From Struthio camelus (Eukaryota; Chordata; Aves; Struthioniformes; Struthionidae): DNA of 64,000 nt. The DNA lies in assembly GCF_040807025.1 (NCBI RefSeq), contig NC_090942.1, forward strand, positions 78,411,987 to 78,475,986. Reading direction: 5' to 3'. The position numbers and the translations under genes are program-made. Every line of letters begins with the position of its first letter. Positions within the stretch are counted from its first letter, which is position 1. Shown here piece by piece: positions 1-12,900 of the stretch. Under the pieces are notes generated by a model that worked only from the letters and a program-made list of their open reading frames with translations, made no database searches and was not told the DNA's origin.

Positions 1-886
1 AGATCTCATAGTGGTTTTTTTGTAGGATCAGAGCTTTGCCTCAGTGTTTTGGGCCAAAATTCCTCCCTGCACTCCTGTTCTCTTCAACAGTGAATTGAGC
101 TTGTCCTCTCCTTCAGATGTGGTTTGTTAGATGCAATCTACGCAACGGGGTTTGGGCATCTTTAGCGAGAAAGATGCTTGCAGATAGGCCTGTGGGTTTG
201 TGCATGTGTTTTATTAAGTTGTTTAATATTATACAATATTAAGAGGTTAATATTTTAATGTGTTGCATACACAAATGTAAGTAGAGGTACAAAAAACTCC
301 AGAGCTAGCGGGATCCAACTTTTATTGAATGCTTTCAAATTTCCCTGTGCAGATCAGGGCCTGATTCTCAGCTGATAAACATCTGCATATGTCTGGTGAT
401 GTCGTTGGCTGTGGATATGCTTCATATGTGGCTGTATTATTTACATAATACCTGGAGATGATACATGTTTTGTTGCTCCGGAGAAAACAGATTAAAATGG
501 GATAGATAATAGCTAGCCTTGCTCATTCTGAACTGCGTGATGTAGTCTCTGCTGACTATATTTGTGGAAACTGTACACGAAAAGATATTTGTTCATTCAC
601 TTTCCATCATAAAAATGATGATGCATAAGAAATCATAATTATGTATAGAATATAATAATTCATTTCCATTCATTTTGAATATATCTGCCTGACATCACTG
701 GTGGTCTGCTGGGGACATTCCTGCAGCACGTTGGGTCTGGTCTGCAACATGCTCAGCCTCCTAGCTTGGTAGGAGTGGATAGCCCTCGGCATCTTGCAGG
801 AAAAGGCCCGTTAAGCCCAGGGTCTGGTCTTTTCAAAGTGATTATTCATGAACTAACCTAGTGTTTTTGAATGCTCTGACTTGCAG
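1..886 (+). other. PARVB: PARVB intron, 3' part
   Basis: Intron sequence leading to the microexon acceptor at 881-886. I looked for the preceding linker exon (the part ending in a Thr-rich ..TTTTE) and did not find it. AT-rich, with no repeat family I recognise. Confidence 0.75.
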
Positions 887-906
887 GATGATGATGGGAA
901 GATTTG
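887..906 (+). CDS. PARVB: PARVB microexon (20 nt, MMMGRF)
   Basis: Acceptor ttgcag before it and donor gtaagt after it. The 20 nt read G/ATG ATG ATG GGA AGA TTT/G. This gives the second half of a Glu codon, MMMGRF, and the first base of the next Glu, matching the family stretch just before ERDAFDTLF. It joins in frame to the exon at 2754. It is far too short for ORF callers and was recognised only by the protein family. Confidence 0.9.
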
Positions 907-3900
907 GTAAGTAACAAAGTTGACTCTGAAATTTTTTAATTTATGGCAGCCACAGAAATTATGTCTCTTTGCCTTGAACAGATTTAAGACAGTGGATTGA
1001 GCAATTCCACAGGGTTGGAATGTATTACAGGGGCAGGTGTTTTACTGCATTTGGATGCGGAGCTAATGGATAGAGACAGATCATCCCGTCCTTTTGCTCT
1101 TTGAACTGGTCTCTATTGATTTGTTTTCAGTCATGTGTAATGAATGGGCACACTGCCAGAAAGGGCAAGATTTCCTAGTACCGTTCTTAGTGCTTTCAAG
1201 CAAAAATCTTGCAACACCTGACAATAAAAGATACACCTTCTTCAGGGTGTGACCATTTACATAATACATAAATGAACACATGAAAATTATTGAAGCACAA
1301 GTATATGGTAGAAGATCTGAGAAAGCTCTATTTACTTGTGCACATTTAGCCATCAATCATTCCCTCTCCTAGTCCCTTTGCATGAAGTATCTTATCCCCT
1401 CCCTGCTGACCGGGGATTTTACTAACCAGAGAACTGATCTTCTAAACAAAAAGCAAGAGTTTTAGTGTTGCTCCCGAGAGACTTCTCTTTTTGCATATAG
1501 CCTGACTCTCACTGTATTGGTTTTGTTAGTGGTATTAAATCACTTCTGTTCACCTGAGAGACATGAGCACCTCTAAAGGACTATGTGAGACTATGAGCAG
1601 GTCATTTAGTTTCTGTTTCCCAGCTATAATATGTGAACACTGTCATTTTCCTTCCCTGTGGAATCCGTGCATTAATGATAAGGTATCTGGAAAATAAGTA
1701 ACGGCCAGGGAAGAGAAGGGGGGAAGTATATAACATATCCTTAGGTACCAAAAGAGTTTTGAATAATAGATAGATTTGTTTTTTTTTTTTTTTTACCATT
1801 GCAAATATTAAAATGTGTTCTGCAAATGAAAAGAATGTGAGCATGGAAAAACAGTTGAAACTATGATGACAATTTTTAACAGCTCACCCCCCCCCCCCCC
1901 AATTTTCCAGCAATGGTCTTTGATAGTTGTTTTTTGGCATAACTGCAGTTGGTTAGGGTGTTTTTTCGTGCTTTACCTGATGATTATAAACAGTTCAGTT
2001 TATAATGTCATCCAAAAAAGCTCTGTACTTGGAAAATTTCAGTCAGCTCTAAGCTGCCACAATGTGAAATACTGCACTTCTGTATTAAATTTAGTAGATC
2101 TTAAATTGGATTAGATATTGTTATACAGTACTTTGAAGGTGTAACACTTCTACAGTAATTTAAATCTTCATATTGTAGATTGGGTTAGAAAACATAGGTA
2201 AAGTAAGTTTTGCTCTTAGTACGTTGCTGCATCGGGTCTTACTCATGTGTTTGGCTTTAAGCTTAACTGAAGGCAAGGATACTACTAATATGCTTAAAAT
2301 TAGCCATATGAGTATCTGATTTTGATGCTGAGTGGTCATCATGAACATAGCTATAATTATTGCTATATACTGTAGAGCACCAAAATAAGGTGATGTTTCA
2401 GTGGCCCACCGTTTAAGTTAAGATTGAGAGACAGTGTAAGTTTATGTTTCATTTTAATTTTTCTCCCATCTGCGTATTTTGTTTACAAATTATGAATGGC
2501 AGAAAAGGGGAATCAGTGAACGATATGTTTATTTTCAGTTACCCCTAAAATTCCCAGTGGAGTTTGCTCAGGCCTTTGGTTAGACGCCAAAATAGGGGGA
2601 CAATTTTAGCTTGAGTCTCTGTTATGCGACTTTCTAAGACAGACCCTCAAGCTTGTGACCCATAACTTGCTTCCCATACTTGTCTGTTACAGATGTATTG
2701 ATTTTTTTTTTTTTTTAATATCTTAACTTTTTAAAATTTGTTTGTAAAACCAGAGCGGGATGCCTTTGACACACTCTTTGATCATGCACCTGACAAACTC
2801 AGCGTAGTCAAGAAGGTAAAAACAAAAAACCCCTCAAATTTTGTTTTTTACATTGTTTTTTTCTTATACTTTTGAAAGATATCCAGAAAGATCTGGAAGA
2901 TAGCAGAAAGTGGTTCTGAAATAATAAAACAGGATGTCTGTCCCCAGAAGATCACTGTGTCCAGAGCCGGTAATGCCTTGATTTGCTGACTGCAGTCAGG
3001 CTTGCTTGATTGTTTTGTTTCTTGGCCCAGGCTTTTTCTATGGAGCGTTGTGAGATAGACTGGCACTATTAGATTGCAGTCACATATTTTGTTTTGGCTG
3101 TGCCTAAGCAGGATGAAAAGGTTACCTTCCCCAGGCAAGTGCTTGTCATCTTATCTCCCTCCTCTCCTGCCAGAGACTTACACTTCCTGTAACAGTGTAA
3201 CTGCTTCTGCAATTGCTCTGGTATCTGATTCAGTCAAAATAGAGCAGGTTAGAAACAGTTGCTCTGCAAAGTATCTGAGGTAATTTCATATCGTTCTGAC
3301 TGGACAATCTTACGTGCTTTTATATCGCAGGCGCTGCCCTCCAGTGTGGAGGGGCTGGGCTGTAGGGCAATGAGTAACTGGCAGTGGTGACTTCTTTGCT
3401 AGTCAGATTAGTACATGTGTCTTCAGCCTCAGTCTCCTAAAGAAGCAGCTGAAGTTTAGTTTCCACCTCATTTTTGTACTAAAGATGTTCTTCCACAACT
3501 GGAAATTATTTTCCATAGTACCCTGCGATTGAGGAGGAATAGGTAGAAATGAGATTCTCCCATAAACATATATGTGAAATATAAAGAGTTTGAATGCCTT
3601 CATCCTAGGGCTTTTTTACTTAACACTGGCAGAATGGTCTTCTGGTCTCTCCTCCAAGGCTGAGCACCATCACACAGCACACATCTGTATACAAACATGT
3701 TCTTCACATGGCTGTTTGTAATAGGCAGAGCGCAGGGGTAAAGTAGCTGTTGATCGCTGCCAGCTTTTGTTAATGTTTCCTTCTGGAAGAGAACGGATAA
3801 AGAGGAGACTCCGTGTTATTCCGTCAGTTTGTTCCAACATAACTATTAAAATACTTAGCAGAACAGTAGTACTCAAAGATCAGAGCTGTAATTTGTCCCT

Positions 3901-6900
3901 TCACTTTATATGAAGCAGAGGGTGTATGCATTTAAAATAATGCTTTTAAATCCATAGAAGATTGTATCTTTCCAACATGAAATGTCTTCTAGAGAAATGT
4001 TGTAGTTAATAGAGAATTAAGTTAACTCTGTACATGTAATAACAATGTTAACATCCAGCTCTGTGTGCCTCCTGGAAGCGTTCCAAGCGGGCTGCCAGAT
4101 CTCTGTGATCGGATATGTTAGTGTGTATTTATGCTGTGTTGTTACCCACCTGGCTCATAGGAGCAAGTCCTTGCCCACCTGCTTCCTGCAGGAACAGAAG
4201 TACAGAATACAGACTTGGGGACCATCCTGTCTGTAATTTGCTAATTTATACGCAGTGATCACTCTGGGAACAGGGGTGAGTGTGGAATGGGGCGCTCTTG
4301 GCATCTTCTTTTGGGAGTCTTAGCTCAGTGCTGGTGATGCTTTGTTCCTAGGCAGCAGATCTTCTCCAAGAACCTGAAGAGATTCGTGCAGACAGTAATC
4401 GCAGCTATTACTTGCTTCATCTTCACAAAGAACTTACCAAAGAACCAGTGTCCTCACAGCGTTTTCTCACAACGCTGTAATATATTTAATGTGCTAGGGA
4501 AAATAACTAGAAAGAAGTATGTAATAGCACCATCTGGTGACTTCTGCCGTATGTTGCAACAAAAATGACTGCACTGCTGAGTTGTTTTTAATTTGGTATA
4601 CTATTTATGCAAAAGCAAATAGCTCGTGATGGTATTTATTAAGCTTAAAAATGCCTCAAAAGAACGTTAACCCTTTCATCTACATAGTGACTGTAGTTTC
4701 TAACATCATTGATTCTGGTATTTTCTTTCGTAGTCTCTGATCACCTTTGTGAACAAACACTTGAACAAACTGAATTTGGAAGTAACTGAGCTAGAAACCC
4801 AGGTAGGAGATGTGATTTGTGTGTGTGTAATCTCCCTGTGTAAATTACAAATATAGGCCTTTGCTCCATAAAACCTTATTATGGAGCTGCTTGTCTTTGG
4901 ATATGTGAGCTTATGAGATCAGGGGCTTTATCTGTTAAATAGCAATTATATGCATTGATGTTTGCTTCCTTTACTCATGCTTACGCATATTTTATATTGC
5001 TGATAATTTGCATTCTATGTTGTAAGGTGAAATTCTTGAATAATTAATATGGTCATGTTAATGACTGTAGAATATGGCTGGGTTTCAAGGCAATTTGTCT
5101 CTCGGATCAAAGTGGAATGCCGCAAAGCAGTTGCTGTAGTTATGGGTGGTTGACAGGTTGTGTCTTTTCTTGCCGTGAGGGTTCATGATGAGCTGGTGTA
5201 AGTTCTTAATAACTGACTGCCTGGGGCTCTCTGGAGGTGTGTGGACTGCAGCGTGCGGTTCATCATAGAGATATCATCGCTAGCTTTGATCACATCAAAG
5301 TAGGGGCTGGAAACAATTTTGTGTTTGCAGCACAGGCCTTCCTATGCTCTTTTTCACCCTGCTGTCTGGGAAGCATGTGCACTGTGCTTGCTTTTCAGCA
5401 GTGTGAATTAGTAAGTCTGAGCTCTTGTACTGCAGGGGTTTGAATGCCCTTGGTAGCTTGTTTAAAGCTTGCTGAGGTAGCTGCCAGCCACCAGTGTCTG
5501 CTCTGTAGATGTTCCCTGTCTCTCGCTCAGAACCGGATAGTGAATATTCTTGGAAATCTCAAGCAAATGTGAATTTTGGTGGCAGTGGGGTAGTTTTCAC
5601 TCTGCAGGTGAAGTTGTGCAGATTTCACACATGGTTTTGGCTATATTTTAATAATGGAAGCAAATATTCTTTCCACAGTGTGCTGAACCTTGGACACATG
5701 GTTAGCCTAGTGTCTTGGCAAAAAGGGGAGCATGGCATCTACAGAATTATTCCTGGACTATCAGTAATTGCTTAAACTCTGGCTTAGTCTAGTACCAGTC
5801 ATTCACTGCTATTTTGTATGTAGCTTTGCTGAAGCAAATGGGTGACTTTTCTTTGGATATGTTCTGTCATAAGAAATTGTTGCTTAATGCTTTGGAAGTA
5901 CCAACAATTTATTTTTTTGAAAAGGATAGCAAATGCCACATGCACCATATCAGAATCACAAGTGAGAGTTCTGTTTGAAATATATAGCATCACCCTTGGC
6001 TAGCCAGGAGGTAGTCTTCTGTCTGGTAGGAGTGCTAAACAGTGTTGCTGCAAGTATTTAGTATAGAATTTAGTATTTACTGAAACGGTAAACAATCTGT
6101 TTTGGGTTTGAAAAAAATTTTTTTGGTGAAGTTAGGTTTCCTACCTGTGACATGGTAGACTTAATTTCAAGTTCTGATTAAGGCCAGACATTTGATTGTC
6201 CACCTCACATGACCTAAAAGAGGGATTGTGTTTGAAATGACCATGTACTATAGTAGTAGGACTGAAAGTATATTATGTGGTAACACGTTTCCTAGGAAGT
6301 TTCTTTTTTTTTTTTTCCTAACTGAAAAAATCTACTTCAACGCTGCAATGAAGTTGGCAAGATTCCTGAAGAAAAAGTATGAGAGTGAGCAAATGCAAGA
6401 ACGTACATATATACTTTGACCTCCCCTGAAGTATCTGGTAGCCTTGTAAATAGGGAACTGGCTGGAGACGCAGTAGACCTTGTTTTCGGTTGCTGCCTCA
6501 TTCAACCCAAATACTCTGCCCCCCTAAGGAGTGCAAATTGTAGGCAGCTCCCGGGTGAATTACTTTTGATTTCTTCTGCTTGGAGCTATTTGCTGTATGT
6601 AAGTAATTTGAATAGTCTTTGACACATGATCTTGAACGGGTTAATGTTATAGCTCTTGGGCTTCCTTGTTTTACTCAGGAAATGTGAAATAACGCTACCA
6701 GATGTAGAGAGAAAGCCTGGTATCTTGTGTTAGGGTTTTGTCAGATTTAAAAAAAAAAAAAAGAAAGAAAGCAGCTATATCAACAGGCTCCAAAGAACAG
6801 ACTGATTCAGCTTGCTCAGCTGAACTGGTAATTGCATAGGTATGGGTGATTCCGGAGAGCAAATGAAACAAAGCCCTAAATGCTTCTACTACACTTGCTG

Positions 6901-9900
6901 TCAATTCCTTGTTATGCCTGAAAGGAGTAATCTGTGCCTCCTGAGCTGTCTTATATCTCTGTGCTAGCAAACAAAAGCGGTAGGAATCGGGGTAGCTAGT
7001 TTGGGTCAAGCATTTTTTGTTCTACTTGCTTATGAGTACTTAACTTGGAAACAGATGCCTCCACCTAGGAATGTCATCAGTATTTCTGTTTAGTTTGCAG
7101 ATGGTGTTTACTTGGTATTGCTCATGGGTCTCCTTGAAGACTATTTCGTTCCACTTCACAACTTCTACTTAACGCCTGAAAGTTTTGATCAGAAGGTGGG
7201 TAGAAATTCCAGGTTATATTCTTTTTGCTCTGTTACCACACATGGTATTTTCCATTCACTGGGTCCTCCTTTCTCTTTGTGCACATTAAATCAGAGCCTG
7301 GCGTATTCATCTCTTTAGGAGCTGTAGCAAAGGTGCTACAGCTGTAGCTTGATAGTTAATAGAATTTGTACTTCTAAAAGTTATTTGTGAAATCAAGTGG
7401 TAAATCTCAGTAGTTGAGAAAGGTTGTCTGTTACTTGCATCAGATGACACATAATGTTCATGAATATCCAGAAGGAATAAATCAGTAAGCGCTTTGTACT
7501 GTAGAGCACTTTGCATAGTGAAAGTGATTTATTTACTTAAATGTTTTCTTTAAATTTAGTACTGCTTGAAGTCCTTTTGTGCTCGGGGTGCCTTACTGTG
7601 CTAGACATGAGAGTCAAAGCCTGATCTTGCCTAGTATTTACTATGTAAACAGGCAAGAAAGACAAAAGGCGAGGGATGGGAAGCTGTGCTTTATCCCCAT
7701 TCTTTACACTGGGACTGACATGGAGATAGAGTAGGTGTCACAGAATAAGTCAGTCCTGAAAACTAACCTCTGATCTCATGAGTATCTGTTGCCTAACAGC
7801 TATCAGTTCTTTTTCTGTAGTTTCCTTAATGTTCTTACAAACTAAGTGAATAAATATCTTTACTTGATATACAAATGAGATGCTACAGTAGCGGAGGTGG
7901 TACCTGGGCCGTGATCTTTGGTTGGACTGGGGTTAGAGCCTGTGTGCTGAGTGCGGGGGAGTAACCTGTTTGGTACCTGGTCCAGAGCCAGGAGGGAGGG
8001 CCTGGTCCTGCCAGGGAGGGAGGATGCAGCCAATTACCTGTCTAAAGTCAACTTGTGAGTGTAGAGATCTGGTTTTGTGTCCAGCTCTTGGCAGCAGCAT
8101 CACCAGCATTGCTGACTTTAAATTTAGAGAGAAAGTTCTAGCTTCTCATTTTCAGTTTTTTCCTTCTGTTTGGTAAGGAGTGAATAACTTGCTTTCTTAC
8201 AGTGTTTCAGACAAAACAAGCTTTGAGGAAAAGGAGTGCATTCCCTGCAGTCTTAGGATCAGAGTATTAGGGATGGAAGGGGAGAAAATAAGCATCTTGC
8301 TCTTAGCCCCACACTTGTTCCACTCTCCTGTGTCATTTCCTAGTGTTAATGATGAGACGGTTGTTTAACCAGTTGTTAGGCAGCAAGCATACTTTATTAT
8401 CATGACCAAATGTTCACCTCTTCCTGCAGGTGTTCCAGAACGTGCACACGCATCTGTGTATATTTGGTGCCTGGTACCAGGATATTCTGAGCCTGACTTC
8501 AGTGTAGATCATTGCTGTCAAGTGCTCCTTGGCAATTACCAGCTGTCTGAGCAACAGGGCTTTAGCATTGGTGGAATAATCCAGCTTTGCCTGAGTGGAT
8601 CATATCAGCATTGCAAGAGGGAATTAGGTTGTGCCAAACGGGTGCTGTTACAGTCCCAGGCTAATGTGCTGAGCCTGCTGGTTGTATGGATTATGCAGGG
8701 TTAGTTGACTTCCTCGGTAGATGGCTAGCTGCCATTTGGGAGCTTGAAGAGAGGCTCCCTGAAGTCAAGAGATGAAACTGACGTGAGAGGCCTCTCTGTG
8801 TGTTAAGTTTGTGTATAGTATGGGGAATAGTTCGTTTTGAATGTTGAACGCCGTACAGGAACTTCGTAGAGCAGTAGGGAGAGTGCTTATCTAATGAACT
8901 CTCTTGAACAAGCTCTCCGTTATAGCTTTTGCTTCCTTATTTGTGACAGTGGCTTGTATTTTCCCCCTTGTAGACATGAAGGATGCTGAGCTGTAGCCAA
9001 CACCTGTTCAGTCAAGGTTTTATTGTTAGTTGTTAAATTCATAAGGGTTATCCAACATTCCTGAAGCTATGTTGTGTTTTTGTGAGGAGTCTTTGCTGTG
9101 AGGAAAAGGAATATGTAAATAGAGGTGAGTAACTGAGGTAGACTTTGCTTTTTGGGGGAAAGGAAAGAAAAACTTAATCTTGAAAGTGATTAGTTTTGTC
9201 ACAATGAGTGAGGAGAAACTGGAGCAGAAGAAAAGAGATTAATAAAGTCCTGAGCAATAAATGTCAGTGGAAGGGGCCTTTCTTCATCTTGTTGCAGGGG
9301 AGCTTTTATGCATAGCTCCCTGATTTCCAAGATAAGTAGGTTTAATTAAATTTCTCCCCCTTGCTATGTATCTCCAGACCTGTCCTTTGCAGGAACAAAA
9401 ATGCACAGAATTCATAATGCAAATTACCTTGCTTAAATTTCAGTAAGCATGGAAAAGAAAGCTGCTGTGCAGTTTTTCTCCTTAAACCAATGTTCCTTCC
9501 TCAACAGGTATCTTCTCTTAATCTCACCTTGCATTTTTTTGTTTTATTCTCTCTGACTTCATGTTCATGATGGCTTCATCCTTTGCTGACACAGTTGTGA
9601 CTAGCTTGTTTTGGGGGTTCACAGTCTTTACATGAGCTGCCACCATCAAGCGTTTCTCTGACATTCATTGGAAGAACTTGACTTGACTTGTATTTCCATT
9701 TTCAAGGAGGGGAAGAAAGGCACAAAGAGGCTAGGGGATTTGCGCAAAGTCATCCAACAAACAGCCTTGCTCCTTGCTGATGCTGTGCAGAGCTGATACT
9801 GCTTGGTATATCGCTAATGATAATGCGGAAAAGATTAACTGTATTTTGAAGTATTCTCTTTTGTGTTCCTCTTGCTTTATGTGTATTTTTGTCATCCCTG

Positions 9901-12900
9901 TTCTGTTACATCACTTTGGTTAGGTTGCTTGTTGCAAGTGATCTGCTGCAATGAAGTTTGAAGGCTCTGTTCCAGGTCTTACTAGGAGTTCCCTGGCCTC
10001 CACCATAGTGGCTCTGCTGGGGGCCTAATGGGATTTCCCAGTTCATGCAGTACCCAGTCACAGTTTATATGCTTGAAATTTGGGAATCTTACTTTGTATC
10101 AAAAATAATATAATGATTATAATGCTTATGATAATGATCTATAATGATATAATATTTATTTTCTTAGTCTCTCGCAGCTACTTTTTGCCATGCTCAAACA
10201 TGTAAATTTTGATTTAAATAGAATGGTAATTTTATGTGTCGGAGGAGAGAGAATAAAATATCTTTTGATTTGATTTGAACTTTTTAATGCCTATATTACT
10301 TTGGGATTTTAAACAGTTTTCCTTTTTCAGGTCCATAATGTTTCCTTTGCTTTTGAGCTGATGCAAGATGGAGGACTCAAGAAACCAAAAGCTCGCCCTG
10401 AAGGTATGGATATGACATGTGGCTTTAAATTGTTTAAAAAGACATGCTAAACTGTATATCAAGACATGCTAGCAGTTACATTTCAAGTGCAGCTCCATTA
10501 AAGACAGTAGGGTCAGAAAGTGTAGCTGTTAGTGCCCGCGTTGACAGTTTTCTAAAGGATTCATTATCTGTGTGATATGTCCTTACCTGTGTTTCTTACT
10601 GGAGTAGATCCCCTAAGGTGCATAATTCTAGTTTTAGTGAATGATCCAAGAACTGTTCGGTGCTGTATTGTAAAATTCGCTGGCATTCTCAGTCACAATC
10701 CTGGTGGGAAGCTTTTCATGCTGTAATTCTCATCATTGTTATACTTGATGCTAGTATGGACTCTTGTGATCCGATTACAGTGACAGATAACTGAAAGTCT
10801 TTTCTTAGAACTGGTAGTATACTCTCTTATTGGTTTATGTGGTCTTAAGGGTCAGAAATGAATGGTGTGAAAACTGATGCTTTGCCTTTAAAACCTCTGA
10901 ATTAATGATGAGGTCTGCAGCCATTGCTTGTGCTGGGGCTAGAAAGAGGAATTAAAACTTTCTGATTGCCAGCTGAGCAGTTTTTTGTTCTTAGTGATAC
11001 AAACTACATGTGTGTTAGAGGCTTCTGCAGAACGTACAAAAAACCAGGGAGCTCCTGAGGGATGTTTGCTCTGATTTAAAATGAGGTAAAGTTGCAGCAG
11101 TAAATAGATTAACAAATAATGGAGCTGGTTGTAGTGGGGAAAAAGGCAAAAGACCGTATTAAATGTATGTGTGTCCTGTCAGTGCTGTTCTTCTAAATTT
11201 GTGTGTGAAAAGTGCTACTGAAGAAGAATTGAATGAAATAAGGGCACTACCTTGGGAGGCCAAAACTGGAGGAACATTTCGAGTGTTGGAGCTGGTTCCA
11301 TGGGTTTATGAGGAGGAGGAGGATGGAGAAATATGAATGCAGGGTCAGGAACAGCAGTTTTTTGAGTGGAAAGGTTAAAAAGACTGTAATAAGAGACCAG
11401 GTGAGTTAAATAAGCCTAGAAGAAGACTTGTCTAGTTGAAAGCTTGCCTTTTTGTTTTGTTTTGTTTTCATCAGTTGATCTAACAGAGGAGACTGCCTTC
11501 CTGTAAGGCAATGTTATGTACACCCTTACACTACTGTGACTGAACAGTATTGCAGGTGGTGTTTGGTTTGCTCGAGACACGGTGTGTGGATTCAGTAAGC
11601 AGCAGAATATCAGTATTGTTATGACTGCCATTCCCACTGGCAGAAGCTCACAGCTGTTGGAGCGAGTGTGCTCGTGTTGTGTATGGGACTGGCATTGCCT
11701 GTAAGAGAGACTGTTATTCTTGAAGAACTGCTTCTGCAAAAAGTTCTGTGGGTGGCATCCTCTGTGTCTGCTGCGTGGATCTATTGTTCTGTCCTGGACA
11801 GGCTGGAAAATGTGTTTGTTCGATCTGTGTTCTTCAGTGTGAATTGGATAGTAAAGGCCTCTTGAATTACTTGCTGTAGGTTTTTCATCACAAACATTGC
11901 GTAAAGCAAAAAATTGCAATTTTCATTTCTATAGCCCATGCTTTCTGCATTGCTTACAAGAAACAGGTCTGGTTTAATGTTTTAGTGTGTCTTGCTACCA
12001 GTGACGTACAAAAATAGGAGCATATAGGCCAGATGCTGTTCTCTGTTCTTCCAGCCCGATTCAATGGATTGAGTCAGCAGCAGAACCTGATGCTGAATTA
12101 TTACAGCAAGAGTACATTTTAATGCATTGATTTATTAACCTCTAAAGGGATTGCGATGGAGTGTAAAGTTTTAAATTAATGGAATATTTTAAAATACTTT
12201 GATTTATAGCTACTTTCAGTTAACATTTTATTAGTTATTGTTGGTAATGTTATGAGCGTGCATGCTTCATCTTAAAATAAGAAAAGGGAGGTTGAGCGTA
12301 TGCTTATTCCTGGGAATGCCTATTAGACACTGATCAATAGGGAACACTGTAATCACCCACACAGGGAGGATGCAACTCACGCTACAGTACTCCTTAATGT
12401 AGCAAGCAAAGGCATAACAAGATCTGAAAGTCAGGAAGAAGTCAAACTAGCATTACGGTATAACTTTTGCAACAGTGAAGGTAATGGACCATCAGTCTGA
12501 ATTGTCAAGGGATGTAGTTGGAATTTCCACCACTGAAAGATGTAGAAAAGAAAAAAAACTCTCCAGTTTTAAGCTTATATTTTTAGTCCAGCCACAGCTT
12601 GTTTAATAAGTTCAATATAGTATTTATAAGGTGAAGGTCTCTGAAGACTGCATTTTACATAAGACGAGACTGCGTGACCCCAGTAGTTTCTTATGACCCT
12701 AACCGTGATGTGTCATTACACTGCCGAGTAAAAGAGCTGTGTCTGGTCCCTCCTTCAGCAGGGACCATACCTCTGACTCCTCAGAGATCACCGGTGGAGA
12801 TCAGCAGCAGGTGCCGTAGCTCCAAATGCTGCTGGAGGCTAGAAGCCAGCCTTAAATGCCTCCAGCAACGTTGTGAGGCTGGATGGAAGGTACCTGCCCA

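Noticed and set aside
8402..8704. 100-codon + frame in a PARVB intron, preceded by an acceptor-like ttcctgcag
   Set aside because: No donor at a useful place, no family match, not part of any parvin.
11416..11919. 167-codon antisense open frame in the last PARVB intron
   Set aside because: No recognisable domain, no supporting splice signals or neighbours, and a stop-free stretch of this length is plausible by chance in 64 kb.
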